A stretch of DNA of 64,000 bases from CAVWNR01 sp963756525 (GTDB taxonomy: Bacteria; Actinomycetota; Actinomycetes; Mycobacteriales; Jatrophihabitantaceae), in contig CAVWNR010000002.1 of NCBI GenBank assembly GCA_963756525.1, positions 186,001-250,000 on the forward strand. Reading direction: 5' to 3'. The notes beneath the pieces were generated by a model, which saw nothing but the letters and a program-made list of their open reading frames with translations, did not search any database and was not told the DNA's origin. This document shows positions 1 to 7,976 of this stretch, in pieces. A program made the position numbers and the translations under genes. Every line of letters begins with the position of its first letter. The first letter of the stretch is position 1.

Positions 1-71
1 GCAGCCATCGCGTTGCTCCGATCCGTGTCGTCTCCAATGCAGTGACACGGTAACGGCACCGGCGAACGCGG

Positions 72-242
72 TCAGCGGGGTGGGCGCACCGACCGTCGCC
101 CGTGCCCGATCCCACCGAAGATCAAGGTCAGGGCGAAGAGCACGCACGCGATGACGAACAGCCAGAACAGGCCGTGCACCACGAAGCCGATCACGCCGGC
201 GATGACCCATATCACCACGAGCACCAATATCAGCGTCAGCAC
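72..242 (-). CDS. small two-helix hydrophobic membrane protein
   Basis: A 56-residue reading frame starts at a GTG preceded by a clear GGAGGT ribosome-binding site five bases upstream. The product is almost entirely hydrophobic, with two membrane-spanning stretches at about residues 1-23 and 26-46, and ends in a short basic tail rich in Arg and Pro. Length and composition resemble the tiny hydrophobic membrane proteins (lmo0937/DUF5670-like) that are common in Gram-positive bacteria and often stress-linked, but this assignment is from general appearance only. It lies 33 bases downstream of the PRC-barrel gene on the same strand and may be co-transcribed with it. Confidence 0.6.
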   Translation of the reverse strand: MLTLILVLVVIWVIAGVIGFVVHGLFWLFVIACVLFALTLIFGGIGHGRRSVRPPR

Positions 243-275
243 GATGCACCTCCGGCTTACAGTGTGCTCCCGGTG

Positions 276-632
276 TCAGCGTCGAGCCAGGCGACGCTCG
301 CCGGTGGCCCCGGCCTGGTAGGGGATCTCGTAGTGCTCGAAGACGGCGGGCTCCTCGGCGGCGGGGAGCTCCCCGTCGGTGTCGATAGCGGGCGCGTCCT
401 TGACCTGCGACTTCTCGTAGCGCACCTTCAGCCACCCCGGCCCGACCACGGCGCCGGTCAGCGGAACGAAGACGAGCCGCTGCCGCCCCAACATCCCGAT
501 CTTGACGGTACCGAAGCTGGGCTGGTCGGTTGCCGTGTCGAAGTAGATCGCCTCCAGCGTGCCGATCTTGGCGCCGCCATCGTCGACGACGCTGTGGTCA
601 CGCCAGTCACGGATGTTCTCCGCTTCGAACAC
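276..632 (-). CDS. PRC-barrel domain protein
   Basis: This 118-residue soluble protein opens with FEAENIRDWRDHSVVDDGG, the usual entry into a PRC-barrel fold (a small beta barrel found in RimM, the photosynthetic reaction-centre H subunit and many stress proteins). Conserved beta-strand features follow: 'KIGTLEAIYFD', 'FGTVKIG' and 'RLVFVPL'. The GTG start at 632 is chosen because GGAGGG lies nine bases upstream; reading further upstream gives low-complexity sequence. The C-terminal 35 residues are acidic and probably disordered. The gene is divergent from the glycosyltransferase at 733, with a 100-bp shared intergenic region. Partner and exact role are unknown; in actinobacteria such proteins often sit among general stress genes. 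Confidence 0.8.
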   Translation of the reverse strand: MFEAENIRDWRDHSVVDDGGAKIGTLEAIYFDTATDQPSFGTVKIGMLGRQRLVFVPLTGAVVGPGWLKVRYEKSQVKDAPAIDTDGELPAAEEPAVFEHYEIPYQAGATGERRLARR

Positions 633-732
633 GCCAGCAGCCCTCCATCCCGTCGACGACCCGCCGTGCGCACCTACCGCAAGACGGGCCAATGCCACCA
701 ACGTACGCGGTGCCGCGCAAGAATCACCACCC

Positions 733-1563
733 ATGATCTGGCTCGTGCCCGCGGCGTTCTCGCTTGCGGCATGGGTGTATCTGCTGGTCGGGCGCGGCGC
801 GTTCTGGCGGACGTCGGTTCGGTTTCCCCAGGGCCATCCACCGCCACGCTGGCCCGCCGTCGTGGCGATCGTGCCGGCGCGTGATGAGGCGACGTTGCTG
901 CCGCAGACGCTGCCGAGCCTGCTCGCGCAGCAGTACCCGGGCGAGTTCGCGGTGGTCGTCGTCGACGACGAGAGCAGCGACGGCACCGGCGAGCTCGCCC
1001 GCTCGCTCGGCGCCCGGGTGCTCGCCTCGGGTGGGCCGCCACCCGGCTGGGCGGGGAAGGTCGCGGCGATGGCGGCCGGCATGCGCTCTGCCGGGGACGC
1101 CGAGTACCTGCTGTTCGCCGACGCCGACATCACCTACCCGCCGGGTGCGCTGACCGAGCTCGTACGGGTTGCGCTCGGGAATCGGCTGGATCTGGTTTCG
1201 CAGATGGTGCGGCTGCGGACGCGGAGCGGATGGGAGCGGTTGGTCGTCCCCGCGTTCGTCTACTTCTTCGCCCAGCTGTACCCGTTCTCGCGGGTGAACC
1301 AGCCGGGTTCGCGCACCGCGGCGGCCGCCGGCGGCTGCATGCTGGTTCGTCGCGTCGCTCTCGACGAAGCCGGAGGGTTCGCGAGAATCGCCGGCGCGCT
1401 GATCGACGACGTGGCCCTCGGCCGGCTCATCAAGCGATCTGGACGGCGGATCTGGCTCGGCCTGTCCGGCGATATCCGCAGCCTGCGCCCGTACCCGCGG
1501 CTGGATTCGGCGTGGCGGCACGCCCGCGGCCGTGGTGGTGCGTGGAAGGGGCGCACCGGATGA
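733..1563 (+). CDS. HpnB-like family 2 glycosyltransferase, apparently C-terminally truncated
   Basis: A 276-residue GT-A type glycosyltransferase. An N-terminal membrane helix (about residues 2-20) precedes the catalytic domain with the nucleotide-sugar motif VVVVDDESSDGT (74-85) and the metal-binding FADAD (128-132). The later 'GGCMLVRR', 'LIDDVALG' and 'LRPYPRL' blocks are those of the hopene-associated HpnB family. Known HpnB-type proteins run to about 380 residues and finish in several membrane helices. This one stops some 12 residues after the PYPRL block in an Arg/Gly-rich tail, immediately before the convergent gene at 1570, so the membrane part seems lost by deletion or frameshift. 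The ATG at 733 is preferred over upstream starts because the helix begins there; its ribosome-binding site is weak. Confidence 0.7.
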   Translation: MIWLVPAAFSLAAWVYLLVGRGAFWRTSVRFPQGHPPPRWPAVVAIVPARDEATLLPQTLPSLLAQQYPGEFAVVVVDDESSDGTGELARSLGARVLASGGPPPGWAGKVAAMAAGMRSAGDAEYLLFADADITYPPGALTELVRVALGNRLDLVSQMVRLRTRSGWERLVVPAFVYFFAQLYPFSRVNQPGSRTAAAAGGCMLVRRVALDEAGGFARIAGALIDDVALGRLIKRSGRRIWLGLSGDIRSLRPYPRLDSAWRHARGRGGAWKGRTG

Positions 1564-1569
1564 GGGCCG

Positions 1570-2547
1570 TCAGAACTGGCCCGGGTCGGCGGCGGGAAGG
1601 CCGAGCTTGCGGGCAACGGGATTCCACTCGGCCGCGAACCGCCGCTTGTCGACGGTGGCCTGCGCGTCGTCGCGCTGCGCCTGCCGGAAGTCCGCCGTGT
1701 GGGCGGCACGGCGCCGGCAGCCGGACTGCACGGCCACGCCCCAGGCCGCGTAGCGCAGGTCAGCGGCAGCCGAGGCGCTCATCGCACGCGCCAGGTCGCC
1801 GGCGATCCGCGTGCCGCCCGGGATCGCGTCGACGTGGCCGGCGCGCAGCCGGTCGACGATCCTGCTGCGGCTCGCCGCCGCGTTGCGCAGCGTCTGCGCC
1901 GCGGCGGGTATCGAGGAGCACGCGCCGATGGCGGCGATGGCCGGGCCGATGGCCTTGCGCGCAGCCGCACTTTGCCGGAGGTAGCCGTCGATCGTGCGGG
2001 CCTGCGCCAGCTCGGCCGACGTGGTGGCCGGGCGGGACTGCGACGGTCGCACGGTGGGCTTCGGCGTCGTCGGCGCCAGCCGGCTCGGCGTGCTTGCGGT
2101 GCTGGGCGTGGTCGGCGTGCTCGGCGGGGCCGACGGTGCGTCGCTCGACACCGGCGCGGGCAGCGGCGGCGACGGGACGAACGGCCCGCTCAACACCGCG
2201 TCGCGGTGGTCGCTCGGAGCCAGCGAGATGTCGGCGACCACGGCCGCGGCGAGCAGCACCGCCGCCGCGGTTGCTGCCAAGACGATGCCCCGCCGCCGGT
2301 CGCGCCGTCGTGTCGGCTCGGGATCGTCGACGACCGCCGGCAGGATGGCCGTGTCGTCCCAGGCGGTGACCGTCGATTCGCTCGGCGGCGCGGTGCCCGT
2401 GCCCGTGCGGGCGGCGGTGTCGGACGCGGTGCCGGTGCCGGTGGTTGTGTCGGGCGCGCCGGCCGAGTACGGGAGCGCAAGGCCGCAGCGGCCGCAGCGC
2501 CACGCCGGCGCGGCGTTGTCATGCCGGCATCTCGGGCACGCGGTCAC
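1570..2547 (-). CDS. zinc-ribbon single-pass membrane protein
   Basis: About 325 residues from the GTG at 2547. The N-terminus carries two CxxC knuckles (CPRCRHD and CGRCGLALP), a treble-clef or zinc-ribbon fold. A Thr/Gly-rich linker of about 80 residues follows, then a basic stretch (TRRRDRRRG), one membrane helix (IVLAATAAAVLLAAAVVADI), a long Pro/Ser/Thr-rich extracellular linker, and a helical C-terminal domain of about 130 residues with two Cys residues. This predicts a cytoplasmic metal-binding head and an extracytoplasmic helical domain. The start is uncertain: ATG at 2577 is in frame, but a TAGGCT -10 element (2561-2556) eight bases before GTG 2547 suggests a leaderless transcript. 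I do not recognise the family. Confidence 0.65.
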   Translation of the reverse strand: MTACPRCRHDNAAPAWRCGRCGLALPYSAGAPDTTTGTGTASDTAARTGTGTAPPSESTVTAWDDTAILPAVVDDPEPTRRRDRRRGIVLAATAAAVLLAAAVVADISLAPSDHRDAVLSGPFVPSPPLPAPVSSDAPSAPPSTPTTPSTASTPSRLAPTTPKPTVRPSQSRPATTSAELAQARTIDGYLRQSAAARKAIGPAIAAIGACSSIPAAAQTLRNAAASRSRIVDRLRAGHVDAIPGGTRIAGDLARAMSASAAADLRYAAWGVAVQSGCRRRAAHTADFRQAQRDDAQATVDKRRFAAEWNPVARKLGLPAADPGQF

Positions 2548-2656
2548 GGAGGGCCAGCCTAACCTGCGCCGCGTCATACGCCGACGAACTGCTGAGGTGG
2601 GCCAGGTCGCGCTTGCCGCCGGGCCACCCACCCCATCCGCGATGATCTTTGAGTTG

Positions 2657-2689
2657 TGGCTGTTATTCGACCACAAGTCCAACATCAAC
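2657..2689. repeat. solo copy of the MITE terminal repeat
   Basis: This stretch reads GGCTNNTATTCGACCACAAG followed by TCCAACATCAAC. It matches the right end of the 174-bp inverted-repeat element at 62145-62318, with one mismatch in the last 26 bases (A here, T there). No second terminus was found nearby, so this looks like a leftover end of a mobile element between the divergent zinc-ribbon gene and pobA. Confidence 0.6.
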
Positions 2690-2753
2690 TCTCCGAGTGG
2701 CCGGAGTTGCGTTCGGTAGACGAACGGTTGTGCGGCAGGTGTACCGTCACACC

Positions 2754-3944
2754 ATGCGGACGCAGGTCGGCATCGTCGGTGGTGGGCCAGCCGGTCTGCT
2801 GCTATCGCACCTGCTGCACCTGCAGGGCATCGAGTCGGTCGTCCTCGAGCGGCGCGACCGTGACTACGTACAGCATCGCGTCCGCGCCGGCGTCCTCGAG
2901 CACGGCACGGCCGAGACGCTGCGCGAGACCGGGCTCGGAAAGCGGCTCGACGCCGAGGGCCTTGCGCACGAGGGCACCGAGCTGCGCTTCGAACGGGTCC
3001 GGCACCGCATCGACTTCACCGAGCTGACCGGCCGGCACATCACCGTGTACGGCCAGCAGGAGGTCGTCAAGGACCTCATCGATGCCAGGCTGGCAGACGG
3101 CGGCGACGTCCGCTTCGAGGTCGACGAGGTGGCACTGCACGACCTCGACGGCGAGCGTCCGTGGATCACGTTCACCGACGCGGGGCCGGCGCAACGCCTG
3201 GAGTGCGACTTCGTCGCCGGGTGCGACGGCTTCCACGGGGTGAGCCGCGGCTACCTGCCGGCCGCCGCGACCACGGTGTACGAGCACCACTACCCGTTCG
3301 CCTGGCTGGGCATCCTCGCCGACGCCCCTCCCTCGTCCGAAGAGCTGATCTACTGCCGTAGCGAGCGCGGCTTCGCGCTGCACTCGATGCGTTCGGCGCA
3401 CGTCACCCGGATGTACCTGCAAGTCGATCCGGACGAGGACCTGGCGACCTGGCCGGACGAGCGGATCTGGTCGGAGCTGCGCACCCGCCTGGCCACCGAC
3501 GACGGGTTCGAGCTCGATGACGGGCACGTCCTCGACAAGGGCATCACGCCTATGCGCAGCTTCGTCGTCGAGCCGATGCAGTACGGCCGGCTGTACCTCG
3601 CCGGCGACGCCGCGCACATCGTCCCGCCCACCGGGGCCAAGGGGATGAACCTCGCGGTGGCCGACGTCCGCGTGCTGGCGCTCGCGCTGGCGGCCTATTA
3701 CGCGGACGGGCGCACCGACCTGCTCGCCGCCTACACCGAGACCGCGCTGCGGCGGGTGTGGCGCTCGACCCACTTCTCCTGGTGGATGACGTCGATGCTG
3801 CACAAGCGGCCCGACGATGACGCGTTCGGCGAGCGGCTGAACCTGGCGCAGCTGCGCTACGTGGCCTCGTCGCGGGCCCAGGCGACCGCGCTCGCCGAGA
3901 ACTACACCGGCCTGCCGTTCAGCCAGAGCTGGTCGTACCGGTGA
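2754..3944 (+). CDS. pobA: 4-hydroxybenzoate 3-monooxygenase
   Basis: A class A flavoprotein hydroxylase of 396 residues, the usual PobA length (about 390-395). It converts 4-hydroxybenzoate, NAD(P)H and O2 to protocatechuate in the cytoplasm. Visible: the Rossmann GGGPAG (residues 9-14), the family's DYVQHRVRAGVLEHGT segment around residue 40, and the second FAD motif GDAAHIVPPTGAKGMN (about 284-300). The ATG at 2754 gives the conserved MRTQVGIVGGG opening. It is the first gene of the operon; its stop overlaps the pcaI start (GTGA). Being first and coupled to protocatechuate degradation makes 4-hydroxybenzoate the evident growth substrate. The 206-bp region upstream holds the likely promoter and IclR-regulator site, plus a solo transposable-element end. 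Confidence 0.95.
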   Translation: MRTQVGIVGGGPAGLLLSHLLHLQGIESVVLERRDRDYVQHRVRAGVLEHGTAETLRETGLGKRLDAEGLAHEGTELRFERVRHRIDFTELTGRHITVYGQQEVVKDLIDARLADGGDVRFEVDEVALHDLDGERPWITFTDAGPAQRLECDFVAGCDGFHGVSRGYLPAAATTVYEHHYPFAWLGILADAPPSSEELIYCRSERGFALHSMRSAHVTRMYLQVDPDEDLATWPDERIWSELRTRLATDDGFELDDGHVLDKGITPMRSFVVEPMQYGRLYLAGDAAHIVPPTGAKGMNLAVADVRVLALALAAYYADGRTDLLAAYTETALRRVWRSTHFSWWMTSMLHKRPDDDAFGERLNLAQLRYVASSRAQATALAENYTGLPFSQSWSYR

Positions 3945-4756
3945 ACGCGCGGCAGATGGCCCTGTCCGACGCGGTCGCCGAGCTGGTGCACGACGGCGAC
4001 ACCGTGGCGCTGGAGGGCTTCACGCATCTCATCCCGGTCGCCGCCGGGCACGAGATCATCCGGCAGCGCAAGCGGAAACTCACCCTGGTTCGGATGACGC
4101 CGGACATCGTCTACGACCAGATGATCGGCGCCGGCTGTGCTCGAAAGCTGATCTTCTCGTGGGGTGGGAACCCGGGCGTGGGCTCGCTGCATCGGTTCCG
4201 TGACGCGGTGCAGAACGGCTGGCCCGCGCCTCTGGAGATCGAGGAACACAGCCATGCCGGGATGGCCAACCGATACGTAGCCAGCGCGTCCGGCCTGCCG
4301 TTCGCCGTCCTGCGCGGCTACACCGGCACCGATCTTGCTGCGCACACGCCGACGATCAAGCCGATCACCTGCCCGTTCACCGGTGAGGTGCTCACCGCGG
4401 TTCCGGCGCTCGACCTGGATGTTGCGATCATCCATGCGCAGCAGGCTGATCAGGCCGGCAACGTGCAGTTGTGGGGGATCATCGGCGTGCAGAAGGAGGC
4501 GGTGCTCGGCGCGCGCCGCTCCTTGGTCACCGTCGAGGAGGTCGTGGACGTGCTGCGGCCGCGTCCCGGCGCGATGGTGCTCCCATCCTGGGCGCTGACC
4601 GCCGTCGCGCGCGTCGCGGGCGGCGCGCATCCGTCCTACGCGCACGGCTACTCCCAACGCGACAACGACTACTACCGGGCATGGGATCCGATCAGCCGTG
4701 ACCGGCAGGCGTTCCAGGCCTGGTTGGCGGCGGAGATACTCGGCGAGGCGGCATGA
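3941..4756 (+). CDS. pcaI: 3-oxoadipate CoA-transferase, alpha subunit
   Basis: A 271-residue family I CoA-transferase alpha subunit. With PcaJ it moves CoA from succinyl-CoA to 3-oxoadipate, the penultimate step of the beta-ketoadipate pathway. The N-terminal 'VHDGDTVALEGFTHLIPVAAGHEIIRQ' region corresponds to the glycine-rich CoA-transferase signature of alpha subunits, in the longer actinobacterial form (about 270 rather than 230 residues). Translation starts at GTG 3941 inside the pobA stop (four-base overlap) and ends in an ATGA overlap with pcaJ, so the three genes should be translationally coupled. The catalytic glutamate is in the partner subunit, as in the family. Confidence 0.9.
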   Translation: MNARQMALSDAVAELVHDGDTVALEGFTHLIPVAAGHEIIRQRKRKLTLVRMTPDIVYDQMIGAGCARKLIFSWGGNPGVGSLHRFRDAVQNGWPAPLEIEEHSHAGMANRYVASASGLPFAVLRGYTGTDLAAHTPTIKPITCPFTGEVLTAVPALDLDVAIIHAQQADQAGNVQLWGIIGVQKEAVLGARRSLVTVEEVVDVLRPRPGAMVLPSWALTAVARVAGGAHPSYAHGYSQRDNDYYRAWDPISRDRQAFQAWLAAEILGEAA

Positions 4757-5517
4757 TCACGGCGGACGAGACGATGATCGTCGTGGCGTCGCGCACGCTA
4801 CATGGCGGGCAGGTTTGCTTCGTCGGCATCGGGATTCCCAGCACCGCGGCGAATCTCGCGCGACGGACCCACGCTCCGGATCTTGTGCTGATCTACGAGT
4901 CCGGCACGCTCGGCGCGAAGCCGGACCGGTTGCCGTTGTCGATCGGCGACGGCGTGCTGGCCGACACCGCCGACGCGGTGATCGGCGTGCCCGAGGTGTT
5001 CAACTACTGGCTGCAGGCCGGACGGGTCGACGTCGGGTTCCTGGGCGGCGCGCAGCTGGACCGGTTCGCGAACATCAACACGACCGTGATCGGCGACTAC
5101 CTGCATCCGAAGGTCCGGCTGCCCGGTGCCGGCGGCGCCCCGGAGATCGCGGCCTCGTGCGGTGAGGTGTTGATCGTCATGCGCCAGTCGCGGCGCTCGT
5201 TCGTCGAGCGGGTCGACTTCGTCACCTCGTTCGGCCACGGCGGCGGCGCCGGCGAGCGCGAACGGCTCGGCCTGCGCGGCGCCGGCCCGACGCGGGTGAT
5301 CACCGATCTCGGCGTCCTCGAGCCGGATCGCGAGAGTTGCGAGCTGGTCCTGACGGCAACCCATCCCGGCGTCACCGTGCAGCAGGTGCGCGAGGCCACC
5401 GGGTGGCCGCTGCGCGTCGCCGCCGACGTCACCGTCACCGGACCACCCACCGACGACGAGCTACGTATCCTGCGGGAACTCCTCGCCACGCAGCACACCA
5501 AGGAAGCAGCGGCATGA
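4753..5517 (+). CDS. pcaJ: 3-oxoadipate CoA-transferase, beta subunit
   Basis: A 254-residue family I CoA-transferase beta subunit, partner of PcaI. The motif LIYESGTLGAKP near residues 47-58 holds the Glu that should form the glutamyl-CoA thioester, and 'GFLGGAQLDRFANINTT' is the conserved beta-subunit segment near the CoA site. The short C-terminal extension (residues 230-254) is variable in the family. It overlaps pcaI by ATGA upstream and pcaF by ATGA downstream. The operon order I-J-F keeps the last two steps, activation and thiolysis of 3-oxoadipate to succinyl-CoA and acetyl-CoA, adjacent. Confidence 0.9.
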   Translation: MITADETMIVVASRTLHGGQVCFVGIGIPSTAANLARRTHAPDLVLIYESGTLGAKPDRLPLSIGDGVLADTADAVIGVPEVFNYWLQAGRVDVGFLGGAQLDRFANINTTVIGDYLHPKVRLPGAGGAPEIAASCGEVLIVMRQSRRSFVERVDFVTSFGHGGGAGERERLGLRGAGPTRVITDLGVLEPDRESCELVLTATHPGVTVQQVREATGWPLRVAADVTVTGPPTDDELRILRELLATQHTKEAAA

Positions 5518-6695
5518 ACGAGACCTACATCCTGGACGCGGTGCGCACGCCGATCGGGCGCTACGGCGGCGCGCTGGCCGGCATCCGGCCCGACGACCTG
5601 GCCGCGCACGTGGTGCGATCGCTGGTCGAACGCAGCCCGCAGCTGGACCCGACGTCGATCGATGACGTGCTGTTCGGCGACGCGAACGGCGCGGGCGAGG
5701 ACAACCGCAACGTCGCCCGGATGGCGGCGCTACTCGCCGGGCTGCCGACCAGCACGCCCGGGGCGACACTGAACCGGCTGTGCGGCTCGGGCCTGGAGGC
5801 GGTGATCGGGGCCAACCGGGCGATCGCGGTGGGCGACGTATCGGTCGCGATCGCCGGCGGGGTGGAGTCGATGAGCCGGGCGCCGTGGGTGCTGCTCAAA
5901 CCCTCGCGCGGCTACCCGGCCGGCCACGAGACCCTGCACTCGACGACGCTGGGTTGGCGGATGGTGAACCCGACCATGCCCGCGGAGTGGACGGTGAGCC
6001 TGGGCGAGGCCACCGAGCAGCTGGCCGAGAAGTATGGCATCGGCCGCGCGGAGCAGGACGCGTTCGCCGTCGCCAGCCACCGCAACGCGGCCGCCGCCTG
6101 GCAGGCCGGTCACTACGCGGCCGAGGTGGTGCCGGCGCCCGGCGTCGACCTGGCGCGCGACGAGGGGATACGCCCCGACACCTCCGTCGAGGTGCTCGCC
6201 AAGCTCAAGCCGGCCTTTCGCGCCGACGGCACGATCACCGCCGGCAACGCCTCGCCGCTCAACGACGGCGCCGCGGCGCTGCTGCTCGGCGACCAGGCCG
6301 GGGCACGCGCCGCCGGGCGTGAACCGCTCGCGCGGATCGTCGCGCGCGGCGTCGCGGCAGTCGAGCCGCAGTTCTTCGGCATCGGCCCGGTGCAGGCCGC
6401 CAATGTCGCGCTGCGCCGGGCCGGCGTCGCGTGGGGTGATCTCGCGATGGTCGAGCTGAACGAAGCGTTCGCCGCACAGTCGCTGGCCTGCCTGGCCGAA
6501 TGGCCCGACCTCGACCCGGCGATCGTCAATATCCATGGCGGCGCGATCGCGATCGGGCACCCGCTCGGCTGCTCCGGCGCGCGCATCGTCACCCACCTGG
6601 CGCACGCGCTGCACGCACGCGGCGGGGGCATCGGGCTGGCGGCGATCTGCATCGGCGTCGGCCAGGGACTCGCCGTCGTCCTCGAAGGATGCTGA
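5514..6695 (+). CDS. pcaF: 3-oxoadipyl-CoA / acetyl-CoA C-acyltransferase (thiolase)
   Basis: A 393-residue thiolase, the normal length. It cleaves 3-oxoadipyl-CoA with CoA to succinyl-CoA and acetyl-CoA. All catalytic landmarks are present: the nucleophilic Cys in TLNRLCGSGLEAV (about residue 88), the NEAFAAQSLA motif, the His in GGAIAIGHPLGCSGARI, and the C-terminal Cys in AICIGVGQG. The start ATG 5514 overlaps the pcaJ stop, with a GGAAG-type ribosome site just upstream. Context rather than sequence alone distinguishes it from general acetyl-CoA acetyltransferases: it lies between pcaJ and pcaH. Confidence 0.93.
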   Translation: MNETYILDAVRTPIGRYGGALAGIRPDDLAAHVVRSLVERSPQLDPTSIDDVLFGDANGAGEDNRNVARMAALLAGLPTSTPGATLNRLCGSGLEAVIGANRAIAVGDVSVAIAGGVESMSRAPWVLLKPSRGYPAGHETLHSTTLGWRMVNPTMPAEWTVSLGEATEQLAEKYGIGRAEQDAFAVASHRNAAAAWQAGHYAAEVVPAPGVDLARDEGIRPDTSVEVLAKLKPAFRADGTITAGNASPLNDGAAALLLGDQAGARAAGREPLARIVARGVAAVEPQFFGIGPVQAANVALRRAGVAWGDLAMVELNEAFAAQSLACLAEWPDLDPAIVNIHGGAIAIGHPLGCSGARIVTHLAHALHARGGGIGLAAICIGVGQGLAVVLEGC

Positions 6696-6697
6696 GC

Positions 6698-7420
6698 ATG
6701 CGACTCCCCCCGCCGTACCGCGCCGACCCGCCGGGCAGCCAGCCCGAGTACGACTCGCCGGACTACCGCAGCACCGCGCTGCGCCATCCCTCCCGCCCGC
6801 TGCGCCTGCTGCCGCAGCGACTCACCGAGCTCACCGGGCCGCTGTTCGGCGAGGACCGCGTCCAGCCCGGGGATGCCGACATGACGCGGGTCGCCGGGTG
6901 CGACGGCGAGGCGATCGGGCAGCGCATCGTCGTCCACGGTCGGGTGCTCGACGGTGACGGACGCGGCGTCGGGAACAGCCTTATCGAGGTGTGGCAGGCC
7001 AACGCCGCCGGCCGGTACGCGCACGTCAACGACCAGTGGCCCGCGCCGCTCGACCCGAACTTCACCGGCCTGGGCCGCGCGGTCACCGACGCCGACGGCT
7101 ACTACCGGTTCACGACGATCCGGCCCGGTGCCTACCCGTGGAAGAACCACCACAACGCCTGGCGCCCGGCGCACATTCACTTCTCGCTGTTCGGGCGCGC
7201 TTTGCCGCAGCGGCTGGTGACGCAGATGTACTTCCCCGACGATCCGCTCTTCTTCCAGGACCCGATCTACAACTCGGTGCCGGACGAGAAGGCCCGGCAG
7301 CGGATGGTCTCCAGCTACGACCACGAGACGACGACCGACCACTGGGCTCTCGGCTTCCGCTTCGACATCGTGCTGCGCGGCCGGGAGGCCACCCCGTTCG
7401 AGGACGGTCCGCATGCTTGA
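6698..7420 (+). CDS. pcaH: protocatechuate 3,4-dioxygenase beta subunit
   Basis: A 240-residue intradiol dioxygenase subunit that carries the non-haem Fe(III) site. The four iron ligands can be read: Tyr in 'DADGYYRFTTI', Tyr in RPGAYPW, and two His in AWRPAHIHFSLFG. The enzyme opens the protocatechuate ring to 3-carboxy-cis,cis-muconate. An N-terminal extension with YRADPPGSQPEYDSPDYRST is typical of PcaH. ATG 6698 sits two bases after the pcaF stop; an in-frame ATG nine bases earlier (6689) is possible. The gene overlaps pcaG by eight bases, fitting equal synthesis of both subunits. Confidence 0.95.
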   Translation: MRLPPPYRADPPGSQPEYDSPDYRSTALRHPSRPLRLLPQRLTELTGPLFGEDRVQPGDADMTRVAGCDGEAIGQRIVVHGRVLDGDGRGVGNSLIEVWQANAAGRYAHVNDQWPAPLDPNFTGLGRAVTDADGYYRFTTIRPGAYPWKNHHNAWRPAHIHFSLFGRALPQRLVTQMYFPDDPLFFQDPIYNSVPDEKARQRMVSSYDHETTTDHWALGFRFDIVLRGREATPFEDGPHA

Positions 7421-7976
7421 CACCACGCCCTCGCAGACGGTCGGACCGTTCCTGCATATCGCGCTGCCCTGGGCGGACGGGCCGTACGTCGTTGCGGAAG
7501 GCACGCCGGGCGCGGTGCGCATCACCGGGACGCTGACCGACGGCGCCGGCGAACCCGTTCCGGACGGCGTCGTCGAGGTCTGGCAGGCCGACCCGTCCGG
7601 GCGCTTCGCCCACCCGGACGACCCCCGCGGCATGGTGACCGTCCCGGGCGGGTTTCGCGGTTTCGGCCGCTGCCACACCGATGACGCCGGCCGGTTCTGG
7701 TTCCTGACCGTGAAACCAGGCCCGTTGCCGTGCGACGACGGCGGGACAGAGGCGCCGCACCTGACGGTCACCGTGCTGGCGCGCGGGCTGCTGAAGCAAC
7801 TCACCACGCGGCTGTACTTCCCCGACGAAGCCGAGGCGAACGCCGCCGACCCGGTGCTGCGCGAGTTGCCGGACGGCGACCGCGCGCTGCTCACCGCCGA
7901 GCCGAACGACGGTGGCTCGCTACGCTTCGACATCCGGCTGCAGGGCGAGCGCGAAACGCCGTTCTTCCTGCTATGA
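7413..7976 (+). CDS. pcaG: protocatechuate 3,4-dioxygenase alpha subunit
   Basis: A 187-residue alpha subunit, partner of PcaH in the (alpha-beta)n dioxygenase. It begins with the hallmark TPSQTVGPFLHIALPW and keeps the dioxygenase beta-sandwich segments 'VVEVWQADPSGRF' and 'TRLYFPDEAEANAADPVL'. As usual for PcaG it lacks the full iron-ligand set of PcaH (the HIH pair is replaced by HLT), so its role is structural and in shaping the substrate pocket. It overlaps pcaH by eight bases and pcaB by ATGA. Confidence 0.94.
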   Translation: MLDTTPSQTVGPFLHIALPWADGPYVVAEGTPGAVRITGTLTDGAGEPVPDGVVEVWQADPSGRFAHPDDPRGMVTVPGGFRGFGRCHTDDAGRFWFLTVKPGPLPCDDGGTEAPHLTVTVLARGLLKQLTTRLYFPDEAEANAADPVLRELPDGDRALLTAEPNDGGSLRFDIRLQGERETPFFLL

